NCBI GenBank assembly: GCA_023265535.1
Contig: JAHFTI010000054.1
Location: 7,902-13,316 of the forward strand
Length of the DNA stretch: 5,415 bases
DNA from: Opitutaceae bacterium
Lineage (GTDB): Bacteria; Verrucomicrobiota; Verrucomicrobiia; Opitutales; Opitutaceae
Direction of reading: 5' to 3'
The notes under the pieces were generated by a model that made no database searches, was not told where the DNA came from, and was given only the letters and a program-made list of their open reading frames with translations. The position numbers and the translations under genes are program-made. This document shows positions 1 through 5,415 of this stretch, piece by piece. Position 1 is the first letter of the stretch; each line of letters begins with the position of its first letter.

Positions 1-503
1 TCGTGGCCGGCGGCCTGGGCGCGCAGGGTGTCGCCGCTGTGGGGGGAGCCGATTTCCTCGTCGGGGGTGAGGAGGACATCCCAGCCGAGGGAGGGGGCGG
101 AGGGCAGCTGCTCGAAGGCGCGCAGGGCGGCGAAGAGGACGACGAGGCCGCCCTTCATGTCGGCGACGCCGGGGCCGCCGAGGCGGGCGTCGGGCAGCTC
201 GCCGCAGGATTGGAAGGGGTGGGAGGCCTCGTACACCGTGTCGTAGTGGCCGCTGCAGAGCAGGCGGCGGGCGGCGTGGGGGCGGACGGAGAAGAGCAGG
301 GCCGGGGCGCCTGTAGTGGAAAGGGTGATACGGCGTGCCGTGACGCCGGGGAGGGAGGCGAAGGAGGCCTCGAGGCGGGAGGCCATGCGCAGCAGGCCGG
401 CCTCGTGGGTGCTGCCCGAGTTCTCGTTGCACCAGGCGACGAGCAGGTCGCGCAACTCGGCGGTGCAGGAGGAGAGCGCGGCGATGGGGGCGGGCAGGGG
501 CAT
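1..503 (-). CDS. M20 family metallopeptidase, CPG2-like (5' part, runs off left edge)
   Basis: The first 167 residues of a zinc-dependent hydrolase of the M20 family (glutamate carboxypeptidase / acetylornithine deacetylase / dipeptidase type) are encoded; the rest lies beyond the left edge. Active-site elements are H86 and D88 in GHYDTVY (85-91), the metal-bridging D115 in GPGVADMKGG (110-119), and the general base E149 with metal ligand E150 in LTPDEEIGS (145-153). The spacings H86-D115 (29) and D115-E149 (34) equal those of Pseudomonas CPG2 (H112, D141, E175), supporting a CPG2-like subgroup. The N-terminus (LLVAWCNENSGSTHEAGL, 20-37) is the usual substrate-side helix. No signal peptide is evident, so a cytoplasmic enzyme cutting imported peptides or N-acyl amino acids is likely; the exact substrate cannot be told. 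The ATG at 503 is the only good start, since no start codon lies between it and an upstream in-frame TGA at 545-543. No ribosome site precedes it. Confidence 0.93.
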   Translation of the reverse strand, partial: MPLPAPIAALSSCTAELRDLLVAWCNENSGSTHEAGLLRMASRLEASFASLPGVTARRITLSTTGAPALLFSVRPHAARRLLCSGHYDTVYEASHPFQSCGELPDARLGGPGVADMKGGLVVLFAALRAFEQLPSAPSLGWDVLLTPDEEIGSPHSGDTLRAQAAGH

Positions 504-504
504 A

Positions 505-566
505 AAGACGTCAGTGCTTGACTCTTGACACGGCGGGCCGTGTCAAGAGTCAAGCACTGACGTCTT
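505..566. repeat. Perfect 29-bp inverted repeat with 4-nt loop
   Basis: The arm at 505-533 is the exact reverse complement of 538-566, with CGGG (534-537) between, so a transcript of either strand would form a very stable hairpin. Each arm starts AAGACGTCAGTGC and contains a near-tandem heptamer, TTGACTC TTGACAC (518-531 in the left arm), giving four TTGAC sites in all. G+C in the arm is 15 of 29, clearly below the coding sequence around it. On the minus strand it begins 27 nt after the small-subunit stop and ends one base before the peptidase ATG (TTT-ATG). It could be a terminator or transcript-end structure for the nss unit, a regulatory hairpin for the peptidase mRNA, a small mobile palindrome, or a protein binding site. 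The T-run after the stem is only about three bases, so a standard intrinsic terminator is doubtful. Confidence 0.9.
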
Positions 567-593
567 CGGCCACGGCTGCCGCAGTGGGGTGTT

Positions 594-749
594 TTAGCGT
601 TCGTCGGCCTTGTCGACGTCGATGGGTTCGACGTGGGCGAGCTCGTGGTCGCGGGAGGGTGCGGTGAGCACCTTGTAGATGCACCAGGCGAGCAGCAGGG
701 TGGTGCTGCCGACGGAGGCGATGAGGGTGATCCAGCCGGCGGTGGTCAT
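594..749 (-). CDS. Small single-span membrane protein, putative MetS-type small subunit of the NSS transporter
   Basis: The 51-residue product has a short N-terminus, one membrane helix at about residues 6-29 (WITLIASVGSTTLLLAWCIY then KVLTAP) and a hydrophilic, mostly acidic tail of about 21 residues. It starts 10 nt after the stop of the NSS gene, on the same strand. A tiny one-helix protein directly following an NSS gene is the arrangement known for MetP-MetS of Corynebacterium and many bacterial NSS pairs, where the small partner is needed for uptake. The assignment rests on size, topology and position; I cannot confirm family membership by sequence alone. The ATG at 749 puts the helix at the N-terminus as expected. 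An upstream in-frame ATG at 797 would overlap the NSS gene by 38 nt and add 16 basic residues (MSGKRKRLYPSPDFLP), which is less likely. The 10-nt gap is pyrimidine-rich (CTTCCTTCCC), with no Shine-Dalgarno, so translational re-initiation from the NSS gene is plausible. Confidence 0.75.
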   Translation of the reverse strand: MTTAGWITLIASVGSTTLLLAWCIYKVLTAPSRDHELAHVEPIDVDKADER

Positions 750-759
750 GGGAAGGAAG

Positions 760-2364
760 TCAGGAGACGGATACAGCCTTTTTCTCTTCCCGGACATCCC
801 ACTTTTTCCCGGCGAGCTGCACCAGCAGGGCGGTGAAGAGGATGAGCATGACGATGAAGAGGGCGACGAAGCGGGCGACGGGGTTGGGGGTGTCGCCGAA
901 GAGATCGGTGACGTAGGAGCTGGGGGCGAAGACGGGGGCGCTGAAGCTCAGGTTCCAGCCGAAGGCGCTGGAGAGCACGAAGGCGAAGAGGATGAGCAGG
1001 AGGAGGGTGGGTGTGACGTAGCGGAGGATGGGCTTGAAGATGGCGGGAATGCGGATCTCGGCGCCCTCGTGGGCCTGCTTCCAGCCCTGCTCGACGCCGA
1101 GCACCCAGCTGAAGACGATGATCATGATCGTGCCCTGCACGTAGATCGCGACGGTGCCGATCCAGAAGTCGATCGTGTCGATGGCCTTCAGGTCCTTGCT
1201 GAACCACCAGACGATGAGGGTGCCCACGCCGGTGACGAAGCCGAGCAGGGAGACCGAGGCCTTGCGGCTGAGGGAGAGGCCCTCCTCGAGGAAGGCGATG
1301 CCGGGCTGGAGTATCGAGAGCGAGCTGGTGATGGCGGCGATGAAGAGCAGGAAGAAGAAGAGGGTGGCGAAGAAGGCGCCGAAGGGCATGTGGGCGAAGA
1401 CCGCCGGGAGCACGTTGAAGGCCAGGCCGAAGACGCTGCCCACGGAGGCGGCCGCGCCGAAGAAGAGGTAGGCGGCGGGCACGGTGATGAGGCCGCCCAG
1501 GCCGACCTCGCAGAACTCGTTGGCGGCGGTGGCGGTGAGGCCGGAGAGAACGACGTCGTCGCGGCGGCGCAGGTAGCTGGCGTAGTTGATGATCACGCCG
1601 AAACCGACGGAGAGGGTGAAGAAGATCTGGCCGGCGGCGGCGAGCCAGAGCTGGGGATCGCGCAGGGCGCTCCAGTCGCCCGGATTCCACATGCGGCCGA
1701 GGGCGGCGTCGATGTTGAGCTCGGGGTGTGCGGGGTCGGGCGTGCCGAGAGTGAGCACGCGGGCGAGGATGATCAGGGCGATCACGATGAGCAGGGGCAT
1801 GCCGTAGAGGCAGACCTTCTCGATGCCCTTGGAGAGACCGCGGTAGATGAAGTAGAAATTCAGGCCGAAGACGATGGCCAGCCAGAAGCCGGCGGAGTCG
1901 GGGCTGAAGCGAAAGGCGCCGCCGTCGGCGGCGATGCCGGTGTACTTGGCGAAGAAGCCCGCGTAGTCGAAGCCCGGCTGGGTGAGGGTGCCGCGCGCCG
2001 CCTCGTAGGCGTAGCCCAGGCACCAGGCCTCGATGACCACGTAGTAGAGGTAGATGCCCACCGGGATGAGCACGCCGAGCAGCCCCAGGTACTGGGTCCA
2101 GCGTTTGCCGAGCAGGGCGCGGAAGATGCCGGGCGAGGAATGGAAGCCGCGGGCGCCGCCCTCGCGCCCCATCGTCCATTCCGCCCAGCAGATGGGCAGG
2201 CCGACGAGCAGGAGCGACACGAAGTAGGCCACCATGAAGGGGCCGCCGCCGTACTTCGCCGCGAGTCCGGGGAAGCGGAGGAAATTGCCAAGGCCGACGG
2301 CACTGCCGGCAACGGCCAGAATGACACCGAGACGCGAGCTCCAGGCTTCCTTCACATATGACAT
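760..2364 (-). CDS. Sodium-dependent amino acid transporter, NSS family (LeuT-like, 12 membrane spans)
   Basis: The 534-residue product is an inner-membrane Na+:amino acid symporter with the LeuT fold. With the ATG at 2364 its N-terminus numbers exactly as in LeuT through TM3. The unwound TM1 reads AGSAVGLGNFLRFP (19-32), with A22, N27 and gate arginine R30; Y107-Y108 lies in TM3; GQIFFTLSVGFG (245-256) carries F249, T250, S252 and F255 in TM6; N282 and E286 are in TM7; AAITSSLSI (343-351) holds the Na2-site T346/S347 in TM8; D399 matches the outer-gate aspartate. G24 is kept where monoamine transporters have Asp, favouring amino acids. E286 occupies the position of LeuT E290, so transport should not need chloride. 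Differences are S21 for Asn, I104 for Val, and a Lys5/Glu361 pair replacing the Arg5-Asp369 inner gate. A GTG at 2424 would add 20 non-conserved residues and is unlikely. Only a weak GGA precedes the start. The exact substrate is unknown. Confidence 0.95.
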   Translation of the reverse strand: MSYVKEAWSSRLGVILAVAGSAVGLGNFLRFPGLAAKYGGGPFMVAYFVSLLLVGLPICWAEWTMGREGGARGFHSSPGIFRALLGKRWTQYLGLLGVLIPVGIYLYYVVIEAWCLGYAYEAARGTLTQPGFDYAGFFAKYTGIAADGGAFRFSPDSAGFWLAIVFGLNFYFIYRGLSKGIEKVCLYGMPLLIVIALIILARVLTLGTPDPAHPELNIDAALGRMWNPGDWSALRDPQLWLAAAGQIFFTLSVGFGVIINYASYLRRRDDVVLSGLTATAANEFCEVGLGGLITVPAAYLFFGAAASVGSVFGLAFNVLPAVFAHMPFGAFFATLFFFLLFIAAITSSLSILQPGIAFLEEGLSLSRKASVSLLGFVTGVGTLIVWWFSKDLKAIDTIDFWIGTVAIYVQGTIMIIVFSWVLGVEQGWKQAHEGAEIRIPAIFKPILRYVTPTLLLLILFAFVLSSAFGWNLSFSAPVFAPSSYVTDLFGDTPNPVARFVALFIVMLILFTALLVQLAGKKWDVREEKKAVSVS

Positions 2365-2448
2365 GGTATGGGTCCAAGGAGCTAGACGAAGCCCGCCCTG
2401 GGGCAACGCTGAAAACCCCGTCACCCAAAGAAGCCTTTAATCACCCTC

Positions 2449-2464
2449 TGCCGCGTTCGCGGCA
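2449..2464 (-). repeat. Second intergenic hairpin (7-bp perfect inverted repeat)
   Basis: TGCCGCG (2449-2455) and CGCGGCA (2458-2464) are exact inverted repeats separated by TT. The hairpin abuts the preceding one without a gap. The heptamer CACCCTC occurs on both sides (2442-2448 and 2463-2469), so the GGAGGG arm of the first hairpin could pair mainly with either copy, giving alternative folds. Downstream on the minus strand comes AGAGGGTGATTAAAGG with no poly-T. A role as transcript-end structure or repeat is inferred only. Confidence 0.45.
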
Positions 2465-2496
2465 CCCTCCGAAGCTGCCAGAGCAGCGAAGGAGGG
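2465..2496 (-). repeat. Intergenic hairpin downstream of livF (6 + 5 bp stem with symmetric 3x3 internal loop)
   Basis: On the plus strand CCCTCC (2465-2470) pairs with GGAGGG (2491-2496), GAA faces GAA across a symmetric internal loop, and GCTGC (2474-2478) pairs with GCAGC (2483-2487) around the loop CAGA. In the minus-strand transcript it lies 26 nt past the livF stop, so it could protect or end the liv mRNA. No T-run follows, so it does not look like a classic intrinsic terminator. With the neighbouring hairpin it may be part of a dispersed repeat unit (see findings). Confidence 0.55.
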
Positions 2497-2522
2497 CGAC
2501 GTTCGACCTCCGACCTTCGCAC

Positions 2523-3227
2523 TCAGGCGCCCAGGTACGCGGCCTTCAGGGTCGGGTCCTCGCGCAGGCGGGGGCTGGGGCCCTCCATGAAGACGCGGCC
2601 GCCCTCGAGCACGTAGGCGAGCGAGGAGACCTCCAGCGCGAGGCGGGCGTTCTGCTCGACGAGCAGGATGGGCAGGCCCTGCTCGCGGTTGATGGCGAGG
2701 ATCTTTTCGAAGATGGTCTGGACCAGGCGCGGGGCGATGCCCAGCGAGGGTTCGTCGAGCATCAGGAATCGCGGGTTGCCCATGAGGGCGCGGGCGATGG
2801 CGAGCATCTGCTGTTCGCCGCCCGAGAGCGTGCCGGCCTGCTGGCGCAGGCGCTCGTGCAGGCGCGGGAACATCGTGAAGACGTAGTCGAGGTTGCGCGC
2901 CTCGCGCGAGCGGTCGCGCTCGAGGTAGGCGCCCATGGCGAGGTTCTCGCGCACGGTGAGGTTGGCGAAGACGAGGCGTCCCTCGGGCACGTGGCAAAGC
3001 CCGCGCGCCACGATGGCGTGGGGCGGCAGGCCGCTGATCGGTTCGCCGTTGAAGGTGATGCGTCCCTTGGACGGGATGAGGCCGGAGATCGCGCGCAGGG
3101 TGCTGGTCTTGCCGGCGCCGTTGGCGCCGATGAGGGTGACGATGGCGCCGGCGGGCACGCTCAGGTTCACGCCGTCGACGGCGTGTATTGACCCATAGGA
3201 TACGGAGAGTGCGGAGACCTGGAGCAT
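2523..3227 (-). CDS. livF: Branched-chain amino acid ABC transporter ATP-binding protein LivF
   Basis: The 234-residue product is the second ATPase subunit of the LIV importer. It shows Walker A GANGAGKTS at 34-42, the LivF-type VPEGRLVF stretch at 80-87 where many ABC ATPases have a Q-loop, signature LSGGEQQMLAIARAL at 134-148, and Walker B FLMLDEPSLG at 154-163. It has LVEQN at 189-193, where LivF proteins characteristically carry glutamine (Q192) in place of the switch histidine. This asymmetry with LivG is normal for the family and not a defect. The length is typical (about 235 residues). The ATG at 3227 starts five nucleotides after the livG stop and just before the first conserved strand; the larger frame reaching upstream to about 3851 is a livG shadow. 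The 3' end ends in AAYLGA, as expected. It is the last gene of the liv operon, followed by a structured intergenic gap. Confidence 0.97.
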   Translation of the reverse strand: MLQVSALSVSYGSIHAVDGVNLSVPAGAIVTLIGANGAGKTSTLRAISGLIPSKGRITFNGEPISGLPPHAIVARGLCHVPEGRLVFANLTVRENLAMGAYLERDRSREARNLDYVFTMFPRLHERLRQQAGTLSGGEQQMLAIARALMGNPRFLMLDEPSLGIAPRLVQTIFEKILAINREQGLPILLVEQNARLALEVSSLAYVLEGGRVFMEGPSPRLREDPTLKAAYLGA

Positions 3228-3232
3228 GGCGG

Positions 3233-4012
3233 TCAGGAGTGGGGGGCGCTCTCGCCCAGGTAGGCCTCGATCACGGCCGGGTCGGCGCGCACCTGCGCGG
3301 GGCTGCCCTCGGCGATCTTGCGGCCGTAGTCGAGGACCGCGATGCGCGTGCACAGTCCCATGACCACACTCATGGAATGCTCGACGAGCAGGATGCCCAG
3401 GCCGAACTCGGCGTGGATGCGGCGGATGAGGCCGATGAGGTCGGCTTTCTCGGAGGGGTTCATGCCGGCGGCCGGCTCGTCGAGCAGCAGCAGGCGCGGC
3501 TTGAGCGCGAGGGCGCGTGCGATCTCGAGGCGGCGCTGCTCGCCATAGGAGAGCGAGGCGGCGGGCGCGGCGCGGCGCGCGGCGAGGCCGAGGACCTCGA
3601 GCAGGGAGTCGGCGCGCAGGCGGGCCTGCTCCTCGGCCGCCGCCCAGGCGCGCGTGCGCAGGAGGCTGTGGTGCAGGCCGCGCGGGAGGCCGGCGTGGCA
3701 GGCCACGCGCACGTTGTCGAAGACGGTCATGCCGCGAAAGAGGCGGATGTTCTGGAAGGTGCGGGCCACGCCGCGCGCCGCGATCTCGTGCACGGGCATG
3801 CCGGAGATGCCCTCGCCGTCGAGCGAGACGCTGCCTTCGCCGGGGCGGCACACGCCGGTGATGACGTTGAAGACCGTCGTCTTGCCGGCGCCGTTGGGAC
3901 CGATGATGCCGACGAGCTCGCCGGGGGCCACCGCGAGGTCGAGCTCGTTGACCGCGGTGAGTCCGCCGAAACGCACCGTCACGCGGTCGAGTCTGAGGAG
4001 TTGCTCGCTCAT
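3233..4012 (-). CDS. livG: Branched-chain amino acid ABC transporter ATP-binding protein LivG
   Basis: The 259-residue product is a cytoplasmic ATPase that energises the LivH-LivM channel as a heterodimer with LivF. All nucleotide-binding elements are present: Walker A GPNGAGKTT at 38-46, Q-loop glutamine at 87 within RTFQNIRLF, signature LSYGEQRRLEIARAL at 154-168, Walker B LLLLDEPAAGMNP at 174-186, and the switch histidine H212 in LVEHS. The sequence RTFQNIRLF and the signature form LSYG rather than LSGG are typical of LivG. The length matches the family (about 255 residues). The ATG at 4012 is chosen because it opens directly on the conserved strand (LLRLDRVTVRFGGLTAV) and overlaps the livM stop as ATGA. 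The open frame continues upstream into livM, but that extension is only a shadow of livM. No purine-rich ribosome site precedes it; the upstream bases are C-rich, so translation probably relies on coupling to livM. Confidence 0.97.
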   Translation of the reverse strand: MSEQLLRLDRVTVRFGGLTAVNELDLAVAPGELVGIIGPNGAGKTTVFNVITGVCRPGEGSVSLDGEGISGMPVHEIAARGVARTFQNIRLFRGMTVFDNVRVACHAGLPRGLHHSLLRTRAWAAAEEQARLRADSLLEVLGLAARRAAPAASLSYGEQRRLEIARALALKPRLLLLDEPAAGMNPSEKADLIGLIRRIHAEFGLGILLVEHSMSVVMGLCTRIAVLDYGRKIAEGSPAQVRADPAVIEAYLGESAPHS

Positions 4013-4971
4013 GGCCGGGTGGGTGGGGGCGGGGTGGGGCGCTTCTCGCCGAAGATGCCGTGCGGGCGCAGCAACATCAGCAAGACGAGGATGAGCGCGT
4101 AGGACACCATGCGGTAGTCGGAAAACTCGCGCAGGTACTCGGGCAGCACCGTCAGCACGACGGCCGCCGTGACCACGCCCCAGGTGCGGCCCATGCCGCC
4201 GAGGATGACCATGACGACGATCTCGACGGAGCGCGTGAAGTCGAAGCCCTTGGGGTCGATGGACAACTTGAAGTGTGCGAAGAGCGCCCCCGCCACGCCC
4301 GCGAAGAAGGCGCCGACCAGGAAGGCGCTGAGCTTGATGCGCGTGAGGTCGAGGCCGCTGGCGCGCGCCGCCAGCTCGTCGTCGCGCACGGCGTGGAAGC
4401 CCAGCCCCCGCGTGGAGTTCACGAGCATGTGCACCGTGTAGATGGTGATCGCCGCCGCTCCGAAGGTCCAACCGAGCGTCGTGTAGGCGGGCAGGCCGAA
4501 GAGGCCGAGCGCGCCGCCGAGCGGTTCGCAGTTCTGCAGCAGCACGCGGATGATCTCGCCGAAGCCGAGCGTGACCAGGGCGAGGTAGTCGCCGTGCAGG
4601 CGCAGCGAGGGCAGGCCCACGGCCAGGCCCGCGAAGGCGGCCACCAGGCCCGCCACGGTGAGTGCGCCCAGGAAGAGCAGGGCGTGGGGCAGCGCCGCCT
4701 CCGTGCCGACGAGGACCGCGGGGCCGGCGAAGAGCGTCACTGCGGCGCCGGCGTAGGCGCCCACGGCCATGAAGCCCGCATGCCCCAGGGAGAATTGGCC
4801 GGTGTGGCCATTGACCAGGTTCAGGGAGACGGCGAGGATGATGTTGATGCCCGCGCCCACCGCCACGTCCAGGAAGTAGGGGTTGAGCGCGCCGGAATTG
4901 GCCGACAGGACGCCGATGCCGACGAGGCTCAGCACCAGGAACAGGGTGGGGAGGTGGCGGCGGCCGATCAT
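4009..4971 (-). CDS. livM: Branched-chain amino acid ABC transporter permease LivM
   Basis: The 320-residue product is the second permease of the LIV importer in the inner membrane. It begins with a hydrophobic segment (about residues 8-24), then carries the family hallmark NLVNGHTGQFSLGHAGFMAVGAY at residues 51-73, split here by position only. Further LivM hallmarks are YLALVTLGFGEIIR at 129-142 and the cytoplasmic coupling loop RDDELAARASGLD at 196-208, followed by KLSAFLVGAFFAGVAGAL (213-230). The last span ends at LLRPHGIFGEK (300-310), followed by an odd proline-rich tail (RPTPPPPTRP). The length fits the common form of LivM of about 300-350 residues. The ATG start at 4971 is supported by the overlap with the livH stop and by a Shine-Dalgarno-like GGAGAAGG just upstream, the clearest one in the window. 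Its own TGA overlaps the livG ATG in the same ATGA arrangement. Confidence 0.97.
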   Translation of the reverse strand: MIGRRHLPTLFLVLSLVGIGVLSANSGALNPYFLDVAVGAGINIILAVSLNLVNGHTGQFSLGHAGFMAVGAYAGAAVTLFAGPAVLVGTEAALPHALLFLGALTVAGLVAAFAGLAVGLPSLRLHGDYLALVTLGFGEIIRVLLQNCEPLGGALGLFGLPAYTTLGWTFGAAAITIYTVHMLVNSTRGLGFHAVRDDELAARASGLDLTRIKLSAFLVGAFFAGVAGALFAHFKLSIDPKGFDFTRSVEIVVMVILGGMGRTWGVVTAAVVLTVLPEYLREFSDYRMVSYALILVLLMLLRPHGIFGEKRPTPPPPTRP

Positions 4972-5415
4972 ACCTTCTCCGTGGTGTTGCGGCCGAGCAG
5001 GCCGGAGGGGCGGAAGAGCAGGACCAGGATCAACACGCCGAAGGCGATGGCGTCCTTGTAGGTGGAGAGCGGGCTGGCGGCGACGGCCGTCTCGGCGGAG
5101 CCCAGGAGCAGGCCGCCGAGCGCGGCGCCCGGGATGCTGCCGATGCCGCCGAGCACGGCGGACACGAAGGCCTTCAGGCCGGGCATCACGCCCATGAGCG
5201 GGTCGATGGACGGGTAGTTGATCGCGTAGAGCACGCCGCCCGCGCCCGCGAGGGCCGAGCCGACGCCGAAGGTGAAGGAAATGACCACGTCGTTGTTGAT
5301 GCCGACGAGGGAGGCGGCGCGCGGGTTGAGCGAGAGGGCGCGCATCGCGGTGCCGAGGCGTGTGCGGTGCACGACCCAGTGGAGGCCGAGCATCATGCCG
5401 AAGGCGACGACGATG
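4968..5415 (-). CDS. livH: Branched-chain amino acid ABC transporter permease LivH (3' part, runs off right edge)
   Basis: This is the C-terminal part (about 149 residues) of an inner-membrane permease of the high-affinity branched-chain amino acid (LIV/HAAT) ABC importer. The reading frame is open to the window edge, so the start lies outside; the ATG codons near 5396 are internal, since the frame continues upstream of them (IVVAFGMM). Family signatures visible are RTRLGTAMRALSLN followed by AASLVGIN, which is the cytoplasmic coupling-loop region contacting the ATPases, then GLKAFVSAVLGGIGSIPGA, and a final membrane segment ending RPSGLLGRNTTEKV. That ending closely parallels the LGRPEVEKV tail I recall for E. 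coli LivH. It should pair with the LivM permease to form the transmembrane channel. Its TGA stop overlaps the livM start (ATGA, 4971-4968), implying translational coupling. Substrates could be Leu/Ile/Val, other amino acids or short amides, because this family is broad; the absent binding protein would decide. Confidence 0.95.
   Translation of the reverse strand, partial: IVVAFGMMLGLHWVVHRTRLGTAMRALSLNPRAASLVGINNDVVISFTFGVGSALAGAGGVLYAINYPSIDPLMGVMPGLKAFVSAVLGGIGSIPGAALGGLLLGSAETAVAASPLSTYKDAIAFGVLILVLLFRPSGLLGRNTTEKV
4973..4980 (-). promoter_or_regulatory. Ribosome binding site of livM
   Basis: On the minus strand GGAGAAGG lies directly before T-ATG, with the GGAG core five nucleotides from the start codon. 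It sits inside the last codons of livH. It is the only good Shine-Dalgarno match I find before any gene start here, and it supports the ATG at 4971 as the livM start. Confidence 0.65.

Noticed and set aside
518..546. TTGACA boxes inside the palindrome as a sigma-70 promoter for the peptidase
   Set aside because: On the minus strand the hexamers 17 nt further on read AGTCAA or TGTCAA, not a -10 element, so no promoter is supported.
3..553. Plus-strand frame 3-521 and minus-strand frame 553-155 at the left end
   Set aside because: Both overlap the M20 peptidase frame, which has exact active-site motifs; the alternatives are G/A-rich or P/S/A-rich and lack any.
505..566. Palindrome as a standard rho-independent terminator
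   Set aside because: The stem is far longer than usual and only about three T residues follow on the minus strand and fewer on the plus strand, so I kept it as an inverted repeat of open function.
679..2361. A 560-codon plus-strand open frame covering almost the whole NSS gene
   Set aside because: Its product is a monotonous E/G/D/A-rich string without domains, antisense to a clearly conserved transporter. Long antisense frames are expected in GC-rich genes with G/C third positions.
2365..2422. A -35/-10 promoter for the NSS gene
   Set aside because: TTGCCC and TCTAGC-like words occur on the minus strand, but their spacing and match are poor, so I cannot place a promoter.
746..2428. A second long minus-strand frame of 560 codons overlapping the NSS gene
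   Set aside because: It encodes an R/H/P/L-rich low-complexity product in a different frame from the LeuT-like protein, a typical out-of-frame shadow.
4013..4471. N-terminal extension of the livG frame back into livM, as a possible fusion
   Set aside because: The extension is out-of-frame livM sequence (arginine/histidine-rich), and normal LivG begins at the ATG overlapping the livM stop.
3188..5061. Long plus-strand frames opposite the liv genes (3188-4102, 4060-5061)
   Set aside because: They are histidine/acidic/alanine-rich, show no recognisable domain and mirror conserved liv genes on the other strand.

Overview
The window is GC-rich bacterial DNA (roughly two thirds G+C by eye), and every supportable gene lies on the minus strand, so it reads from right to left. 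It holds the end of a branched-chain amino acid ABC transporter operon, then a two-gene sodium-coupled amino acid symporter unit, then the start of an M20 metallopeptidase gene. The host is not certain. The LeuT-like NSS transporter paired with a short membrane protein, the dense liv cluster, and the scarcity of Shine-Dalgarno sequences would suit a GC-rich Verrucomicrobiota-like (Opitutae-type) bacterium, but this is a weak inference from general familiarity and other GC-rich phyla remain possible.

Layout in transcription order. (1) 5415-4968: 3' part of livH (permease). (2) 4971-4009: livM (permease). (3) 4012-3233: livG (ATPase). (4) 3227-2523: livF (ATPase). These four genes are packed with two 4-nt ATGA stop/start overlaps and one 5-nt gap, so they are almost certainly one transcript. 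The periplasmic binding protein gene is not in view; it may lie upstream, beyond the right edge. (5) 2522-2365: a 158-nt intergenic gap with two adjacent hairpins. (6) 2364-760: a 534-residue NSS transporter strongly resembling LeuT, with its sodium sites, substrate pocket and chloride-replacing glutamate intact. (7) 749-594: a 51-residue single-span membrane protein 10 nt downstream, resembling the small subunits (MetS type) that accompany some bacterial NSS transporters. (8) 593-504: a 90-nt gap dominated by a perfect 29-bp inverted repeat with a 4-nt loop. (9) 503 to the left edge: the first 167 codons of an M20 peptidase with CPG2-like active-site spacing, cut off by the window edge.

Together the genes point to amino-acid or peptide scavenging: an ATP-driven importer for branched-chain or related amino acids, a Na+-driven amino-acid symporter, and a metallohydrolase that would release amino acids from peptides or N-acyl conjugates. 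I see no defence, mobile or otherwise novel multi-gene system. The most unusual element is the long perfect inverted repeat abutting the peptidase start codon. The next most unusual is the structured livF-nss gap, which looks like a dispersed repeat unit.
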